Source: Solea solea (Eukaryota; Chordata; Actinopteri; Pleuronectiformes; Soleidae). From it: a DNA stretch of 64,000 nt. The notes under the pieces were generated by a model. The model was not told the origin of the DNA, made no database searches, and saw only the letters and a list, made by a program, of their open reading frames with translations. A program made the position numbers and the translations under genes. Of this stretch, positions 22,190 to 33,870 are shown in pieces; within the stretch, counting starts at the first letter, position 1; each line of letters starts with the position of its first letter. The stretch covers positions 18,909,890-18,973,889 of the forward strand of contig NC_081136.1 of the NCBI RefSeq assembly GCF_958295425.1. Reading direction: 5' to 3'.

Positions 22190-23123
22190 GTACATTTTTT
22201 CTTAGTCATAGCAAAGTAGTAATTTTGTATTGTGTATATTGCAAGTCTCTATGCTAACATTCCTCCCATGGAGCACATGTGCTCGTAAAGTGAAATATTT
22301 GGGTGTAAAATTAAAAATTGTTTAAGTAAGACATTACAGTAAAAACACCCTCAGCAATTCACCTTATAGCTGTTATTTGATGACTTCTGACCCAGAATAT
22401 ACAAACATGGAAATATTTCATCTTTTTTAATGAACAGGCTCAAGCAATAACTTGCTCTTTATTATGACTAAACATTAAACATCTTTTTTAATCTTTCCTG
22501 TAGGCCACTATATTATGATATTAAATAATGCTTGAACTGATATGAATTACATATTTCTATTTAACAAAAATTTTGTTAACTTAAATTAAGGTGACTTTTA
22601 ACTTGAACTAAAACTGTAATGTTACTTCTCCACATAAATCGTCAAGGAATTCACCAGGCTCATGTCAATGGACAATAAGTTCTATTAGTGTCTGGACAGC
22701 CATCTGCATAAACTTATTCAGTTATTCCTGTTGAATCGCTTCGAGGAATTTCAAGAAATGACATCCTTAATGGAGAGTCTCGACAAGGATGTAAGTGCAT
22801 ATTTGTTGTAGTCCACATTAATTGTGCAACCCCACTGAGGAGAGGGACCAGGATGCAGAATATGAGAGACAGTAAACCTCCACTTATTAATGTGGTTGGA
22901 TAGGCACTTTGATACAGACTGAATGAATAAGAAAATTAAACAACATAGCTGGCTCTGTAAGATGGAGGAGATGGAGGAGATGGAGAGAAACTCTGGGTTT
23001 GTTGAATAAAACCTGCCAGTGAGGAGGTCAGAGTTTATGTTACCTCTCTTGAACTGAAAGCTCAGTTTCCGTCATTTGAGGGTTGACAAAAATTCTGATA
23101 TCAACTGAATTCACGTATCGTGT
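22190..23123. other. Intron-like sequence of gene 2 copy A
   Basis: AT-rich sequence between exon-like pieces of the SAMD3-like gene. Only the short coding patch around 22640-22800 (ending in a GATGTAAGTG donor-like sequence) is suggestive. Confidence 0.35.
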
Positions 23124-23339
23124 TTTGCAGGCATCAAACCAAAGGAAGAGAGCAGCAGTTTTGCAGGGACTGCCATAGTACATGAAGGAAAATCCTTCTA
23201 CATTGATGAAGCGATGTGAGGTAAGCAGCAAAATGTTGTTCAATGATACAAAAACTAGTTCACAATGGGCAGGGTTACACATATCATTTCAGGCATCCTC
23301 TGTGTGGATACACTATATAGCAAAACTGAAATGTAAATC

Positions 23340-24230
23340 TGTTCTGTGGGTCACAACGTTTTTTATGTTTTCATGTTCTAACAGATCTCAATTGCTCTCA
23401 GTGGAGGAAATGTCTCTTGCCGACACTAATTTGTATTTTATGTTGTAGAGCAAACATGAACAGAGTGGAGATTTCAGTAATGTGTAATGTTAATTTTCTG
23501 GCTGACATTTGAGCAAGTTTCTCAGAGAGATACAAATTTGTATGTATACGTATCTTGCTGCATTTTACTGCAACAATGCTGAACACTCACTTAGAATGGA
23601 TCAAGATGTAGATGTTGATCAAGTCATTTAGAGAGCTTTTTTTTGTCCCCTCAAAGGAAGGATGATTTTTTTTTTTTTTTTTTACAAGCGGGACAGTGTA
23701 ATTTCAGTTTTTGACCAGCCCTGAAAGAGTTGGAAGAGCATGGATGTTTAATTGGGCTTTTTTTGTCTGCATGGACCAGAGGAAGATTCAAATTTTTTGC
23801 ACTATTTAGTAAGAGGAGACTTGAGGGTAAGAAGAGTAAGAACCTCTGTGGGTCACACCACCTTGTTTTCATGTTCAGACTTATTTCTATTACTCTGTTT
23901 AGAGGAACACTAATCCATGTGATGTTACAGATAAATTGTCAAGAGAGTGGACATTTCAGTAATGTTTGAATGTTTTCATTTTCAACATTTTGAACAAGTT
24001 TCTCAGAGATTTTTTTTTTACGAATCTCTTTCTGCAATTTACTGCAGCAACTCTGAACATTCACTCAGAATGGACTCAGTTGAACTCGGAGAGTTATTGT
24101 TTTTCAACAAAGGGAGGGTGCTCTTCTTTTTATGTATTATATTATTATTTATTTGTGGGACAGTGCAATTTCAGTTTGTGAGCAGCCCCAAGCAAAAGTG
24201 TGTTAGAGGGTCCCATGGAAAGTCTTTTTT
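23340..24230 (+). repeat. Diverged direct duplication of about 0.5 kb
   Basis: Several landmarks occur twice in the same order about 470-510 bases apart. CTGTGGGTCACA is at 23341 and 23852; CAAGTTTCTCAGAGA at 23513 and 23994; TTACTGCA with CTGAACA and ACTTAGAATGGA or ACTCAGAATGGA near 23567 and 24040; GGGACAGTG with AATTTCAG near 23691 and 24157. Indels separate the copies. No coding sequence is recognised; it may be the 3' part of the two-gene element. Confidence 0.7.
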
Positions 24231-24574
24231 GACGTCTGCACATCCATTGACACTTATTTTGAAGCAATGCTGGTTGAAGTTGGACTTGTTGGGGTTTTAA
24301 TAAAGGTCCTTATTGAACTGTCTTTTCAGCTATTTTTTCATGTGTTAATATTTAAGTTTGACTGGCTAATTCTGATGTAGATTCTTTGTAGATATTAGTT
24401 TGCTTAAATTTTTGAAATCTAGGAATTTCTGTAAACTAACTAAGTAACTTGGCAATAAAGCATGATAAAAAAATAGTAATGTTGCCCTAACTTGATAAAA
24501 TAAGTTCAACCAACATCTTTTTTAGTTCTCTTAAGTAATGTTTTCCAGTCCACATTACTTGGTACAGAAAGCAG

Positions 24575-25250
24575 TAGTGGTGCAACGGATCATCATTGAT
24601 CCGTGATCCGTTCGGATCAATATCTTCGGTTCGGCACACACGTGATCCGCGGATTGATTTATGAAAAAAAAAAAGTTGTGCGCACACACAGCATGGTCAT
24701 GGCGAGCGGAGGAACGGAGGAGCTTGAACGCCCCGCGTCATTTAAATCCCCTGTATGGGAGCATTTTGACTTCCCTGTCAAATATAATGACGAAGGAAAG
24801 AGGTTAGAGGATAAAACCGTGACGGCGTGTCGGCACTGTGGCACAAGAAAGCCACATGACAGTGGAAACACATCAAGCATGGACACGCAGTTGAAGCGAC
24901 ATCACCCCGGTGTTTCACTGACAGGAGTGAAAACGAAGGCTGCTCAACAACAGCTTATCATCGCGGCATTTAAGCAGCCCCTTGTAGCAAAATCAGACCG
25001 GGCTAAAGCCATCACAAATGCTATCGTGTGTTTATAGGTGCAGACATGAGGCCATATTCGCTTGTGCAAAACGAGGGCTTAATACATGCTGAAAGTGCTT
25101 GAGCCACGTTACGACGGTGCGCCGTCGCGCACCCACTTCAGCGAAAATATTGTGCCAGACTTTTTTTGCTGATCCGCGGAACGATCCGATCCGTGACTCT
25201 GATCCGCGGAACGATCCGATCCGTGAGTTTTTTGATCCGTTGCACCCCTA
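24575..25250 (+). mobile_element. 676-bp hAT element, internally deleted
   Basis: The ends TAGTGGTGCAACGGATCA and, inverted, TAGGGGTGCAACGGATCA are flanked by an exact 8-base duplication, GAAAGCAG (24567-24574 and 25251-25258). Near the right end a 30-base unit beginning CTGATCCGCGGAACGATCC is tandemly duplicated (25169-25228), the kind of subterminal repeat that binds hAT transposase. Only the N-terminal transposase part remains. Confidence 0.92.
24693..25037 (+). pseudogene. hAT (ZBED-like) transposase N-terminus
   Basis: A 114-residue frame begins MVMASGGTEELERPAS. It contains SPVWEHFDFPV and then CRHCGTRKPHD followed by LKRHHPG, a BED-type finger (C-x2-C ... H-H). It ends FKQPLVAKSDRAKAITNAI, the start of the hAT catalytic region, where the stop falls. 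The RNaseH-like and dimerisation domains are missing, so the protein could at most bind element ends. Confidence 0.8.
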
Positions 25251-25261
25251 GAAAGCAGAGT

Positions 25262-28108
25262 CAACAAATTGCAAGTTGTATCAGTTATGTACAGAGGAAC
25301 GGACCGGAAGCTACGGCGCTTGGTTAGCAACGGCAGGCTAACCCTCCCGATCATACTGTTTGCTAACGCCCAGTCGCTGGCAAATAAAATTGACGAACTT
25401 CATGCCAGGATCTCCACCGAGAAGGACACACAGGATTGCTCCATACTGTGTTTCTGCAAAACATGGCTGGGGGGAGAGGACACCAGACGAGGCAGTAACA
25501 CCAGACGGCTACACGGTCTTCAGAGAGGACCGCAGCGCTGCAGAGAGCGGCAAGATTCGCGGAGGAGGTACGGCTGCCCTCGTCAAACAATCCTGGTGTA
25601 CTGACAGTAAGATCATCTCGAGATCCTGCTCTGAAAATGTGGAATATCTCACTTTGAGACTAAGACCATTTTATTTGCCCAGAGAACTGCAATGCATTAT
25701 TGTGAGTGTCGTGTATATCCCCCCCTCTGCCAAAGAGGAGGCTGCACTGAAGGAGCTACATGACATGATCAGTGGGCATGAAGACACATATCCTGATGCT
25801 GCTGTTATTATCTTGGGAGATTTCAACCACTGTAATCTCCGGAAAACTATGCCTAAACTGCATCAGTTTGTGAACTTTCCCACCAGGGAAAACAAAATAC
25901 TGGATCACTGCTACAGCAACATCAAACATGCCTTTTCAGCTGAACCACAACCCCACTATGGAAAGTCTGATCACCTGGCGATCCGACTCAAACCGGTTTA
26001 TAACAAAAGGCTCAAGTCAAGCCCAGTCACAGTCAGAACCATTAACACCTGGACTGATAGTGCACAAGCTAGCCTGCAGGGCTGCTTAGAGGCCACAGAC
26101 TGGAGCATTTTCAAAAAGGCCACTGACGACATCCATGAATACACAGCGACTGTTAGTGACTAGTGACTACATCAGCTGGTGCACGACCATCTGCGCACCC
26201 CCCAGGACTGTGCGTATGTTCTCCAGTCTGTCACAAACTACAGGAGGACCACAACAACCACAGACCCCCGGGACGTCACGCTCCCAGACAGCCTGAACAA
26301 CTTTTATGCGAGGTTCGACAGGCTGAACACAGACTCACCCTCAAAAACCCCCTGTGACCCCACGGACACCCCAGGTGACACACACAGGTCCTGAAGGCTC
26401 TGAAGAAGGTGAACCCCCACAAAGCGGTGGGACCCGACGGAGTGCCTCCCAGAGTACTGAAGGCCTGTGGAGAACAACTGGCCGGTGTGTATACCGATAT
26501 CTTCAACACATCACTATCTCAGGCTGTGAGGTACGGGGGACCCGTATCTTCAAAACCTCCACCATCATACCAGTCCCTAAAAGACCAGACACACCCAAAA
26601 TGACTTCAGGCCAGTGGCACTCACACCAGTCGCCATGAAGTGCCTGGAAAAATTAGTCCTCATCAACAACATGGTTCCAGACACTGTGGACCCCCTCCAG
26701 TTCGCCTACCGCCCCAACCGATCAGTGGACAACGCGGTAGCATTAGCTCTTCACCACACCCTGCAACACCTGGAGAGCAGCAGAGCGTATGCCAGGATGC
26801 TCTTCCTGGACAACAGCTCTGCATTTAACACCATTCATCCAGGCAGACATGAAGCTGGCAGACCTTGGAGTCCCTACTCCCACCTGCAACTGGATCCTGG
26901 ACTTCCTGACCAAAAGGCCCCAGGCGGTGAAGATGGGAGGACGGGTGTCTGCTGAAATCAGAGTCAGCACCGGATCACCACAGGGCTGCTGCCTCAGCCC
27001 CAAACTCTTCACCCTGTACACACATGACTGTGTCTCCACCCAGGACAGCTCCATCATCATTAAATACACTGATGACACCACCATCCTGGGGCTCATCAAG
27101 GGGGGAGACGAGTCAGGATACAGGGCCCTGGTCAACAACATCATTGTCTATGGAGAGGAGAACGACCTCCTCCTCAACACAGACAAGACCAAGGAATTAA
27201 TCCTGGACTTCAGGAAGAAACCCCCCCCTCTACAGCCTCTATTCATTAGTGGGACCGAGGTGGAGAGGACAGACAGCTACAGATTCCTGGGACTGCAGGT
27301 AACATCTGACCTGAGCTGGGCTTGTAACACCACAGCCACAGTGAAAAAAGCCCAGCAAAGAATGTACTTCATCAGGCTGCTCAGGAAAGTTGGACTCAAC
27401 CACCGCCCTCTCACCCTGGCCTACAGAGGACTGATAGAGAGCATCCTCACCGCAGGCATCACTGTCTGGTACGGAAACACCACACAGGCAGAGAGGAAGG
27501 CCCTGCAGAGAGTCATAAAGACTGCAGAGAGGATCATTGGGACAAAACTTCCTACCATGGACTCCATGTATACGCAGTGTTGTAGAAACAGAGCAGAGGG
27601 AATCATCAGAGACTCACTCCACCCCGCTCACTCTCTGCTCAAACACAAGCGCTGCAAGTACAACCTGAGGCACAGCAGAGCGGACAGCATCATAACACAC
27701 AGAACTCGCTTTTTTAACAGCTTTTTCCCGGCCACAGTCAGACTGATGGCAAATCAAAACCACTGAACTCTCTGTAAAATAACCAGACACTACCTCACCT
27801 TAACCATGTGTAATATTATGTGCAATATTCCTCTCCCTGATAAATGTGCAATACACCCCAGTGCAATACTACATAATCTGCTGTATATCTGTATATTTTT
27901 TATTTTTTTCCACATCTTCTACATTTTTTATTATTTTTTATACTCTGTATAGATTTTAATTTGAGGTCTACTTTTATATTTATATTTATACTTAAGTTTG
28001 TGTTTCTGTCTCCTACAACTGACTCGTAGAACCCGCACAAGATTTCCAATGTGCCTGGACTGTCTGTTGGCAAATAATTAGCACAAATGGCAAATAAAAA
28101 CCTTGAAC
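25262..28108 (+). mobile_element. APE-type LINE (L2/CR1/Rex1-like), nearly full ORF2 but broken
   Basis: The element has an endonuclease (25340-26160), a connector with many frame changes (26160-26610), a reverse transcriptase (26614-27766) and a 3' region ending AAAACCTTGAACCTT near 28110. It lies a few bases right of the 676-bp hAT, within sequence resembling the end of the two-gene element on both sides. Similar copies occur at 30502-33345 and 53600-55950. Confidence 0.8.
25340..27766 (+). pseudogene. LINE ORF2: endonuclease and reverse transcriptase
   Basis: The endonuclease begins LFANAQSLANKIDEL, then shifts frame near 25470 and continues as PRELQCIIVSVVYIPPSAK, AVIILGDFNHCNLRK and HYGKSDHLAIRLKP. 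The RT half reads LTPVAMKCLEKLVL, DPLQFAYRPNRSVDNAVALA, FLDNSSAFNTIHP, a frameshift near 26830, then DFLTKRPQAVKMGG and GSPQGCCLSPKLFTLYTHD. The catalytic motif is IKYTDDTTILG (about 27060). YTDD replaces the usual F/YADD, an uncommon substitution. The tail LTLAYRGLIESILTAGITVW and SLHPAHSLLKHKRCKYN close the protein. Confidence 0.8.
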
Positions 28109-28109
28109 C

Positions 28110-28210
28110 TTATGTATTCCATGTTGAGCCAACTTAATTCACAGTTTTAAAAAAAGCAACATGATGAGTTGACTCAGTTAAGTTGACTCAACTAATCTTT
28201 TTTTATATTG
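28110..28210. repeat. Subterminal-like TTGACTCA repeats
   Basis: The motif GTTGACTCA occurs at 28170 and 28185, the second within the palindromic AGTTGACTCAACT, next to TTGAGCCAACTTAATTC (28123). Similar TTGGTTGAACTTA or TTGAGCC words occur at 24500 and at 63870-63965. I read these as remains of terminal regions of the two-gene element family, split here by the LINE. This is inference. Confidence 0.4.
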
Positions 28211-28559
28211 TATCGTTATCTCCCTCCCTGTTTATTATCTCATCATCTAGCCAGCGAAGCAACGTCACTCATATATAAATGCGTCCGGTGAGATTGCCGC
28301 ATTGGTGTGTGCTTTGTGTGGGGGTCATGGTTGTGTCAGACAATATATTCACTGCACTACACCACTGTAGTATAGAATTATAGTATTCATTATATAGTGT
28401 AGTAATTTGATATTTTCAATAGAGTTAGTTGTAATTGAATAAAATCTGCATTTTCCTTAATGTTGTTTATTGTGTGTTTGTATGCTACCCAATTTACACC
28501 AACACAATACAATTTTCTGCTTTTTTATAAAGAAATTCAGCCCATTGGTCCGGTCCTTA

Positions 28560-29605
28560 ACAATATACAACAAAAGGAAGCGATTACGTTCAGATGGGCT
28601 GAGATGTGTCGGACCAACCCGCATAGGTTCCTTAGAGGTGGAGGAAACCCCAGGCGTAGTGCGTTCGGAGGGCACTGCATGAAGATTCTTATAACGGCGG
28701 CTGCAGTCGAAGTGTTGCCACGGAGGAGGAGCAAGGGTGCCTGTACGGCGATCGCTGTCCTGCTCACGGAGGCGTATGTCTAACTTGCTGACCAGAGCGA
28801 CGAGGGAATCGAGATCCTCAGGAATGTCCAGGGAAATAAGCCGATCCCGTAGGCGTGGACTGAGGGCATGCAGGAAGCCGGCAATGAGAGTGGGCTTGTT
28901 CCAGCCCAAATCCACCGCCAGGGTCCGGAACTAAATGGTGGACTAATGATCTGTTCGCCTCTCTGCCTGGTGCCAAGTGGTTGAAAATTTTACGTGATGT
29001 GTCCATGAAGTTGTTAACTGAGTGGTTTTTCTGTCCCACTCCGCTATGGCTCATGCTTCTGCTCTGTCCTTGAGATGAGATATGACGTAGGCTGCTCTAG
29101 CCCAGTCAGATGGAAATGCAGCAGGGTTAAGTTCATATTGTAACTGGCATTTGGTCAGAAAAGCCACCTGTGAAGGGGTGAGTGAGCTGTAGCATTGACG
29201 TGGCGGAGGCGGTGATGACAGGAGGCGGTGGAGCAAGAACAGAAGGTCTAGCGCATGGCGGAGAGCCCATAGCGGCGTGCTGTGCACCGATGGCGGTATG
29301 ATAGAAATTCTAGTCATCAGTGTTGAGTAAATCATGTCTTTACTGCATGCATGGAGGATTTGTTCACAGCTGGACTGTTGGTTAATTTTAATCTTAAACC
29401 ACTACAGAAAACAAAAAGAAAACTGGTTATTTCCCACAGCGTAGAGCTGTTCGTTCAGCGAGCGCAACATGGTGACGCTGAGGTGGACTGCCATCTGCTC
29501 TATTTTGCGACCCATGCCCTCCAGATGAGCGCCGTTCTGGGCGACGTGCTCCTCCTGCCGCAGGGTGATGGCTTCCATCATACCACCGTCTGCTGGGTCC
29601 ATAAA
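28560..29605 (-). pseudogene. Ty3-type retrotransposon gag remnant
   Basis: From 29602 down, the frames read MDPADGGMMEAITLRQEE, YSSLTPSQVAFLTKCQLQYE with WARAAYVISHLKDRAEA (29190-29060), then FNHLAPGREANRSL (about 28970). MDLGWNKPTLIAGFLHALSP and SLVALVSKLDIRLREQD follow, then TSKEPMRVGPTHLSPSERNR (about 28570). This is the capsid region of a fish Ty3 (gypsy)-group element up to the sequence that normally precedes the zinc knuckle. Homology stops near 28560; knuckle, protease and pol are absent and no LTR was found. Stops and frame changes are present. Confidence 0.75.
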
Positions 29606-29639
29606 GATGGGGAGTTACTCGGGGCAGGGTGGGCCTAGG

Positions 29640-30065
29640 TAGCAGCATGACACCTCGCTATGAAAAAGCGAAGGGGAAGGACAAGAGAGCACTGGTTCAG
29701 GAAGAGGTGCGAGCATCAGTGAAGGAGGAGCGATCCAGCAGAATGGTTGGGAAGCGGCAGCAGGGAGACTGGATGAGATGGGAGCAAGCCGTAGAGCAGA
29801 AATACTCATGGATTGAGTTGTGGAAGGCCGAACCCCATAGTATTCATTTCTTAATCTAGGCTATCTATGATGTTGTACCAAGCCCATCCAACTTGTTCTG
29901 CTGGGGGAAGGTGGACTCACCAGCCTGAAGAGAGGGACCCTGGAGCACATTTTGTCCTGCTGTCTAAAAGCCCTGGGTGACGGGCCCTACTGCTGGCCTT
30001 ATGACCAAGTCTTGAGGGCTATAGCGAACACCAGCTGCAGTGGAATTTATGAATGCAAGCGCCAT
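29640..30065 (+). pseudogene. R2/R4-group LINE C-terminal fragment
   Basis: The frame reads KRALVQEEVRASVKEERSSR, then GDWMRWEQAVEQKYSWIELW and KAEPHSIHFLI. After a stop it continues as AIYDVVPSPSNLFCWGK, and after a frameshift GTLEHILSCCLKALGDG and YDQVLRAIANTS. This is the region around the C-terminal zinc knuckle; the first cysteine pair is damaged and HILSC is retained. It is related to, but distinct from, the copy at 8.1-9.3 kb. Nothing remains of the endonuclease beyond the knuckle. Confidence 0.65.
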
Positions 30066-30079
30066 TAGGTGCTTAGGAG

Positions 30080-30500
30080 TGTATGTTGTTTTAAAGACTC
30101 TAAACACTCAAGGACTCCAGGTAACATCACTGAGGATGTTTCCAGTTTGCGTCATAGTTCGTGTAGGTCACAAGCAAGTACAAACTTTCAAACGTTTACA
30201 TTAAAAACAAAATAACGTGTCAACAACAAATCTATCGATCCCACCAAGTATCTAATGACAGAGATGACTGAGCCAGCGGATCATTTCATCAGGGCAGGTT
30301 GAGGTAACGCTGCTCAGTGTAAGCACTGAGTGTCCGCTTATCACCGCCAACAACGTCACTGCCAAACTATAAATACACAAAATACACTGAATACACAAAC
30401 CACATTTTTGAATTCTAAATGACTAAACAGGTTTTAGTTATTTATTCGTCGCTCATGAGGATTTATTTTCAAACTTATTATCGATGTATTAACGAGCTAC
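30080..30500. other. No gene seen
   Basis: AT-rich sequence between two LINE remnants with no recognisable coding or repeat structure. Confidence 0.5.
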
Positions 30501-30501
30501 T

Positions 30502-33345
30502 GTGTGGATTCATACTGACATAGTAGATAGTTGCGCTGTAGGAGACGGCAGCATTTCCAGTCGCTCCGCAGCACTTTCTTCGTTTCTACCCTTTTTCCTC
30601 TTTTCTACTTTCTTAAATATTTTTTTACATCTTTGTGAAGGATTTAACATATATCCCATGGATACACTGAACTTTAAAACACACATAGAAGCCAGCTCTC
30701 TCACTTATTTTCGAGAGAAGTTACTAGCTCTCAGGAGGACAAGACACGGACTGAGGCACAACATCCCAGCGGAGCTGTGGAGGAGCTCCCGGGGCTGTAA
30801 GGCTGGGGCCAAGCTAAAGGCTAGGCTAGCGGAGAACTGGAGGCGCTTCAAACCATCACCATCATCTCCGTGATTATGGGGAATGTCAACTCGCTGCCGA
30901 ATAAGATGGAAGAGCTGGCCGCTTTGGAGAACCAGCGGATCTACCGTGAGTGCAGTTTGTTCATCCCGATGGAGACATGGCTAACCGATAGCATACTGGA
31001 TGCTAACATGGACCTGCGGGGATTTACTGCGGTGAGAGCCGACAGAGACACAGAGGCATGCGGCAAATGCAGAGATGGAGGGCTCATCATTTATGTCAAC
31101 AACTGTTGGTGTAACCCCTGCCATGTCACCGTGAAGGTGGCTTTGTGTGACCCGAATCTGGAGCTGTTTGTCGTTAGCCTGCGGCCATACTATCTGCCGA
31201 GGGAGTTCAGTCACGTGATCGCTCTGTGTGTTTACATTCCACCGGAGGTCAAGGCGCAGGCTAAAGCAGACGCTGCTTGAGAGGAGATTCTTACAGCACG
31301 ACTGCAACATCCTGAAGCCTTCATAATTATGTCTGGAGACTTCAATAATGTCACCCTGGACTCTACCCTGGCTGCTTTTCACCAGGTTGTCAACTGCCCC
31401 ACCAGGAAGAACAGGATGATGGACTTACTGTATACCAACGTTAAGGAAGCATACAGAGTCACCGCCCTCCCCCCACTGGGAAAGTCAGACCACAACCTGG
31501 TGTACATACAGCCCCAGTACACCCCCCTGGTCAAAAGGCAGGCTGTCACCACTCGCTCCATCAGGAGATGGACTCCTGAAGCTGAGGAGGCCCTGAGAGA
31601 CTGTTTCGATACCACGGACTGGGATGTGCTGCTGGGTGAGCATGTTGAGGACATTGAGGGGATGACTCACTGTTTCACAGACTATCTCAACTTCTGTGCA
31701 GACGTGGTCGCCCCCACCAAGACTGTTCGGTGTTATCCTAACAACAAACTATGGGTAACACAGGAAGTCAAGGCTGTCCTCAACAAGAAGAAGGCATTCA
31801 GGACTAATGACAGAGAGGAGATGAAAGCAGCACAGCATGAGGTGAAACTCTGCCTGAGGGAGGCAAAGGATTCCTACAGGGGGAAAGTGGAGCAAAAACT
31901 GAGGGATAACAACATGAGGGAGGTCTGGGAAGGTGTCAAAACCATCACAGGCCACAAAGCCAGATCCAGCACAGAGGGGGGAGGAGTGGAGAGGGCAAAC
32001 AATCTGAATACCTTCTTCAATAGATTCAGCCACTCCATCCCATCTCCCACCCTCACTGTGGCCCTCACTGAAGCCTGCTCCCCTCCCCCTTCCAGCACAT
32101 CCCCACCCTGGCAGCACAGCAGAACCCTCCTCTCCTCCTCCTCCCCTCCTGCGACCACAGCCTTTCCCCAACCTGCCCTCCCACCCCCACCTCTTTCTCA
32201 CACCAGACATCCTCGCCCCCTCCCCTCCACTCAGCCACCTCCCTGCTTCACAGCTGATCAGGTGAGGGGAGAACTGAGGAAGCTCCGGCCCCGGAAGGCA
32301 GCAGGACCAGACCAGGTGTGTCCATGGCTCCTCAAGACCTGTGCTGCTGAACTCGGGGAGCCACTCCAACGGGTCTTCAACCTGAGCCTACAACTCGGGA
32401 GAGTGCCCACCCTCTAGAAGACGGCTCTTCCTAAACCTCCTCAGGCCTCAGGTACAGCACGCTGAGGACACCCTACAGTTTCGGGCAGAGGTCGGTGTGG
32501 AGGATGCCATTCTCTACCTCCTACACCGAGCCCACTTGCATCTGGACAAGGGAAGTGGCACAGTCAGGATCCTCTTTTTGGACTTTTCGAGTGTCTTCAA
32601 CACCATCCAGTGAAAAACTCACCAGAATGCCTGTGGACCCCTGGTTGCTTGGATTTCCAGCTACCTCACAGGCAGACCACAGTATGTCAGGCTGAAGGAC
32701 ATTACGTCTGACACTGTGGTCAGCAACATCGGAGCTCCTCAGGAGACTGTGTTGTCTCCCATCCTCTTCACTCTGTACACTGCAGACTTCTGCTACAACT
32801 CTGAAACGTGTCACATCCAGAAGTTCGCAGACGACACAGCCAAGGACCTGGTCATCAACTTCAGGAGGGACAGACCCGGTCCGAGACCAGTTCTAATAGG
32901 AGCAGAGGAGGTGGAGGTTGTGCAGACCTACAAATATCTTGGGCTGTGGCTGGACAACAAGCTGGACTGGACAAGCAACACAAGGCAACTGTACAAGAAG
33001 GCTCAGAGCCGTTCTGAGGAGGCTACGATCGTTTAACATCTGCAAGAAGCTCCTGTGGATGTTCTACCAGTTTGTGGTCGCCAGTGTTCTCTCCTAGGCT
33101 GTGGAGTGCTGGGGCGGGAGCACAACTAAGGCAGACTTCCACAGACTGGAAAAACTCATCAGACGGGCCGGCTCAGTGGTCGGAATGAGGCTGGACCCTC
33201 TGGTGACAGTGGCAGAGAGAAAAACAAACTGCTGAGCATCCAGGACAATGCCAGCCACCCTCTGCACACTGTCATCAGCAGCCAGAGGAGCCACAGAAGC
33301 CTCAGTAACAGGTTGCTCCTCCCAACGTATATATATATATATATA
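30502..33345 (+). mobile_element. APE-type LINE (L2/CR1/Rex1-like), second copy
   Basis: Pieces of ORF2 run in order from 30660 to 33330 with few interruptions in the first two thirds. An (AT)n run at about 33329-33347 marks the downstream limit. The 5' region (30502-30660) precedes the basic leader. The copy belongs to the same broad family as those at 25.3 kb and 53.6 kb but is closest to the latter (shared PYYLPREFSHV-type and NNMREVW-type sequence). Confidence 0.8.
30660..33020 (+). pseudogene. LINE ORF2: endonuclease and reverse transcriptase
   Basis: A leader reads IPAELWRSSRGCKAGAKLKA, then a frame change to MGNVNSLPNKMEELAALENQ and METWLTDSI. PYYLPREFSHVIALCVYIPP ends at a stop near 31278. 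The long 362-codon frame (31329-32417) has SGDFNNVTLDS, LGKSDHNLVY, a connector with NNKLWVTQEVKAVLNKKKAF and NNMREVWEGVKTITG, and a proline-rich stretch (32080-32250), then RPRKAAGPDQVCPWLLKTC. RT motifs follow in shifted frames: FLDFSSVFNTIQ, GAPQETVLSPILFTLYTADF and FADDTA (about 32828), after which a deletion joins directly to LVINFRRDRPG. The C-terminus is frame-shifted. Confidence 0.8.
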
Positions 33346-33349
33346 TAGC

Positions 33350-33870
33350 ATAGTTCATTTATATCTTATATCATATTTTATGGTGTTTGGTACCTGGGGT
33401 GTTTCTCTTTCCGGTCTCCTGTAAAGTGTGACTCTAACTTTAACAGTGCTGTGTGTGGATGTTGGAGCTTTAATTTCCCCGATGTCTGTCTGTCCGTCTG
33501 ACGTCGTGAAGACGGGGCAGATGACGGTGTGAGACCTGCACTCACTGTTCATAAAGTTACTGATAAATGTGATGAAAATATGAATAAGAGTGAGATAATC
33601 TGGAGTTATAAATCTACTTTTAACACGTTGTTATTGTTCCAGCAGCTAAACAAAGAAGTAAACAACTGGACTACCAGGATTTATCCTTTACCCCCCAGAA
33701 TGCATTGCGTGTTGGTCACATGGTCTGGCAAGCTCAGCAATATGATCATGAGTCTGCACAACTTTTTTTGACATATGCGCTGTGTGAGCAACTCCATAGG
33801 AATGAATGTATCCAGTGCTTATAATACATCCATGACAAAACCTCTCTCAGTAACAAGTATCCATTCTCAA
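33350..33870. other. No gene recognised
   Basis: No repeat or protein signature was identified. The 80-codon (33529-33771) and 67-codon (33775-33978) plus-strand frames match nothing known to me. Confidence 0.45.

Larger units (their letters stand above)
18948..23225 (+). pseudogene. Gene 2 (SAMD3-like) of the two-gene element, copy A
   Basis: An exon opens after a splice acceptor (CTCCATCTCCAG, 18936-18947) and reads MLLGVIISPQDIRKLRLD (about 18978). A deletion with frame change leads to ALVEKHPCLTEPGS and then GWYGWKHSIKFKMGKYR. The coding then reads MNAAY, is split by a 2.7-kb retroelement mosaic (19385-22088), and resumes as ALRRHEIVEEEPPVAKLRVR and WPALFTERQ, ending at a GTAAAA donor (about 22181). 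Further exon-like pieces are IVKEFTRLMSMDNKFY (about 22640) and ASNQRKRAAVLQGLP (23132), the latter with an internal stop and a GTAAGC donor at 23221. Similar fish proteins are usually auto-named sterile alpha motif domain-containing protein 3-like. The function is unknown; an accessory role in transposition is inferred from context. Confidence 0.65.

Noticed and set aside
28457..28560. Continuation of gag into the zinc knuckle
   Set aside because: After the LSPSERNR region the frame loses all resemblance; no CCHC box is present.
31749..32369. 206-codon minus-strand frame
   Set aside because: It is antisense to the LINE ORF2 and mirrors its proline-rich segment.
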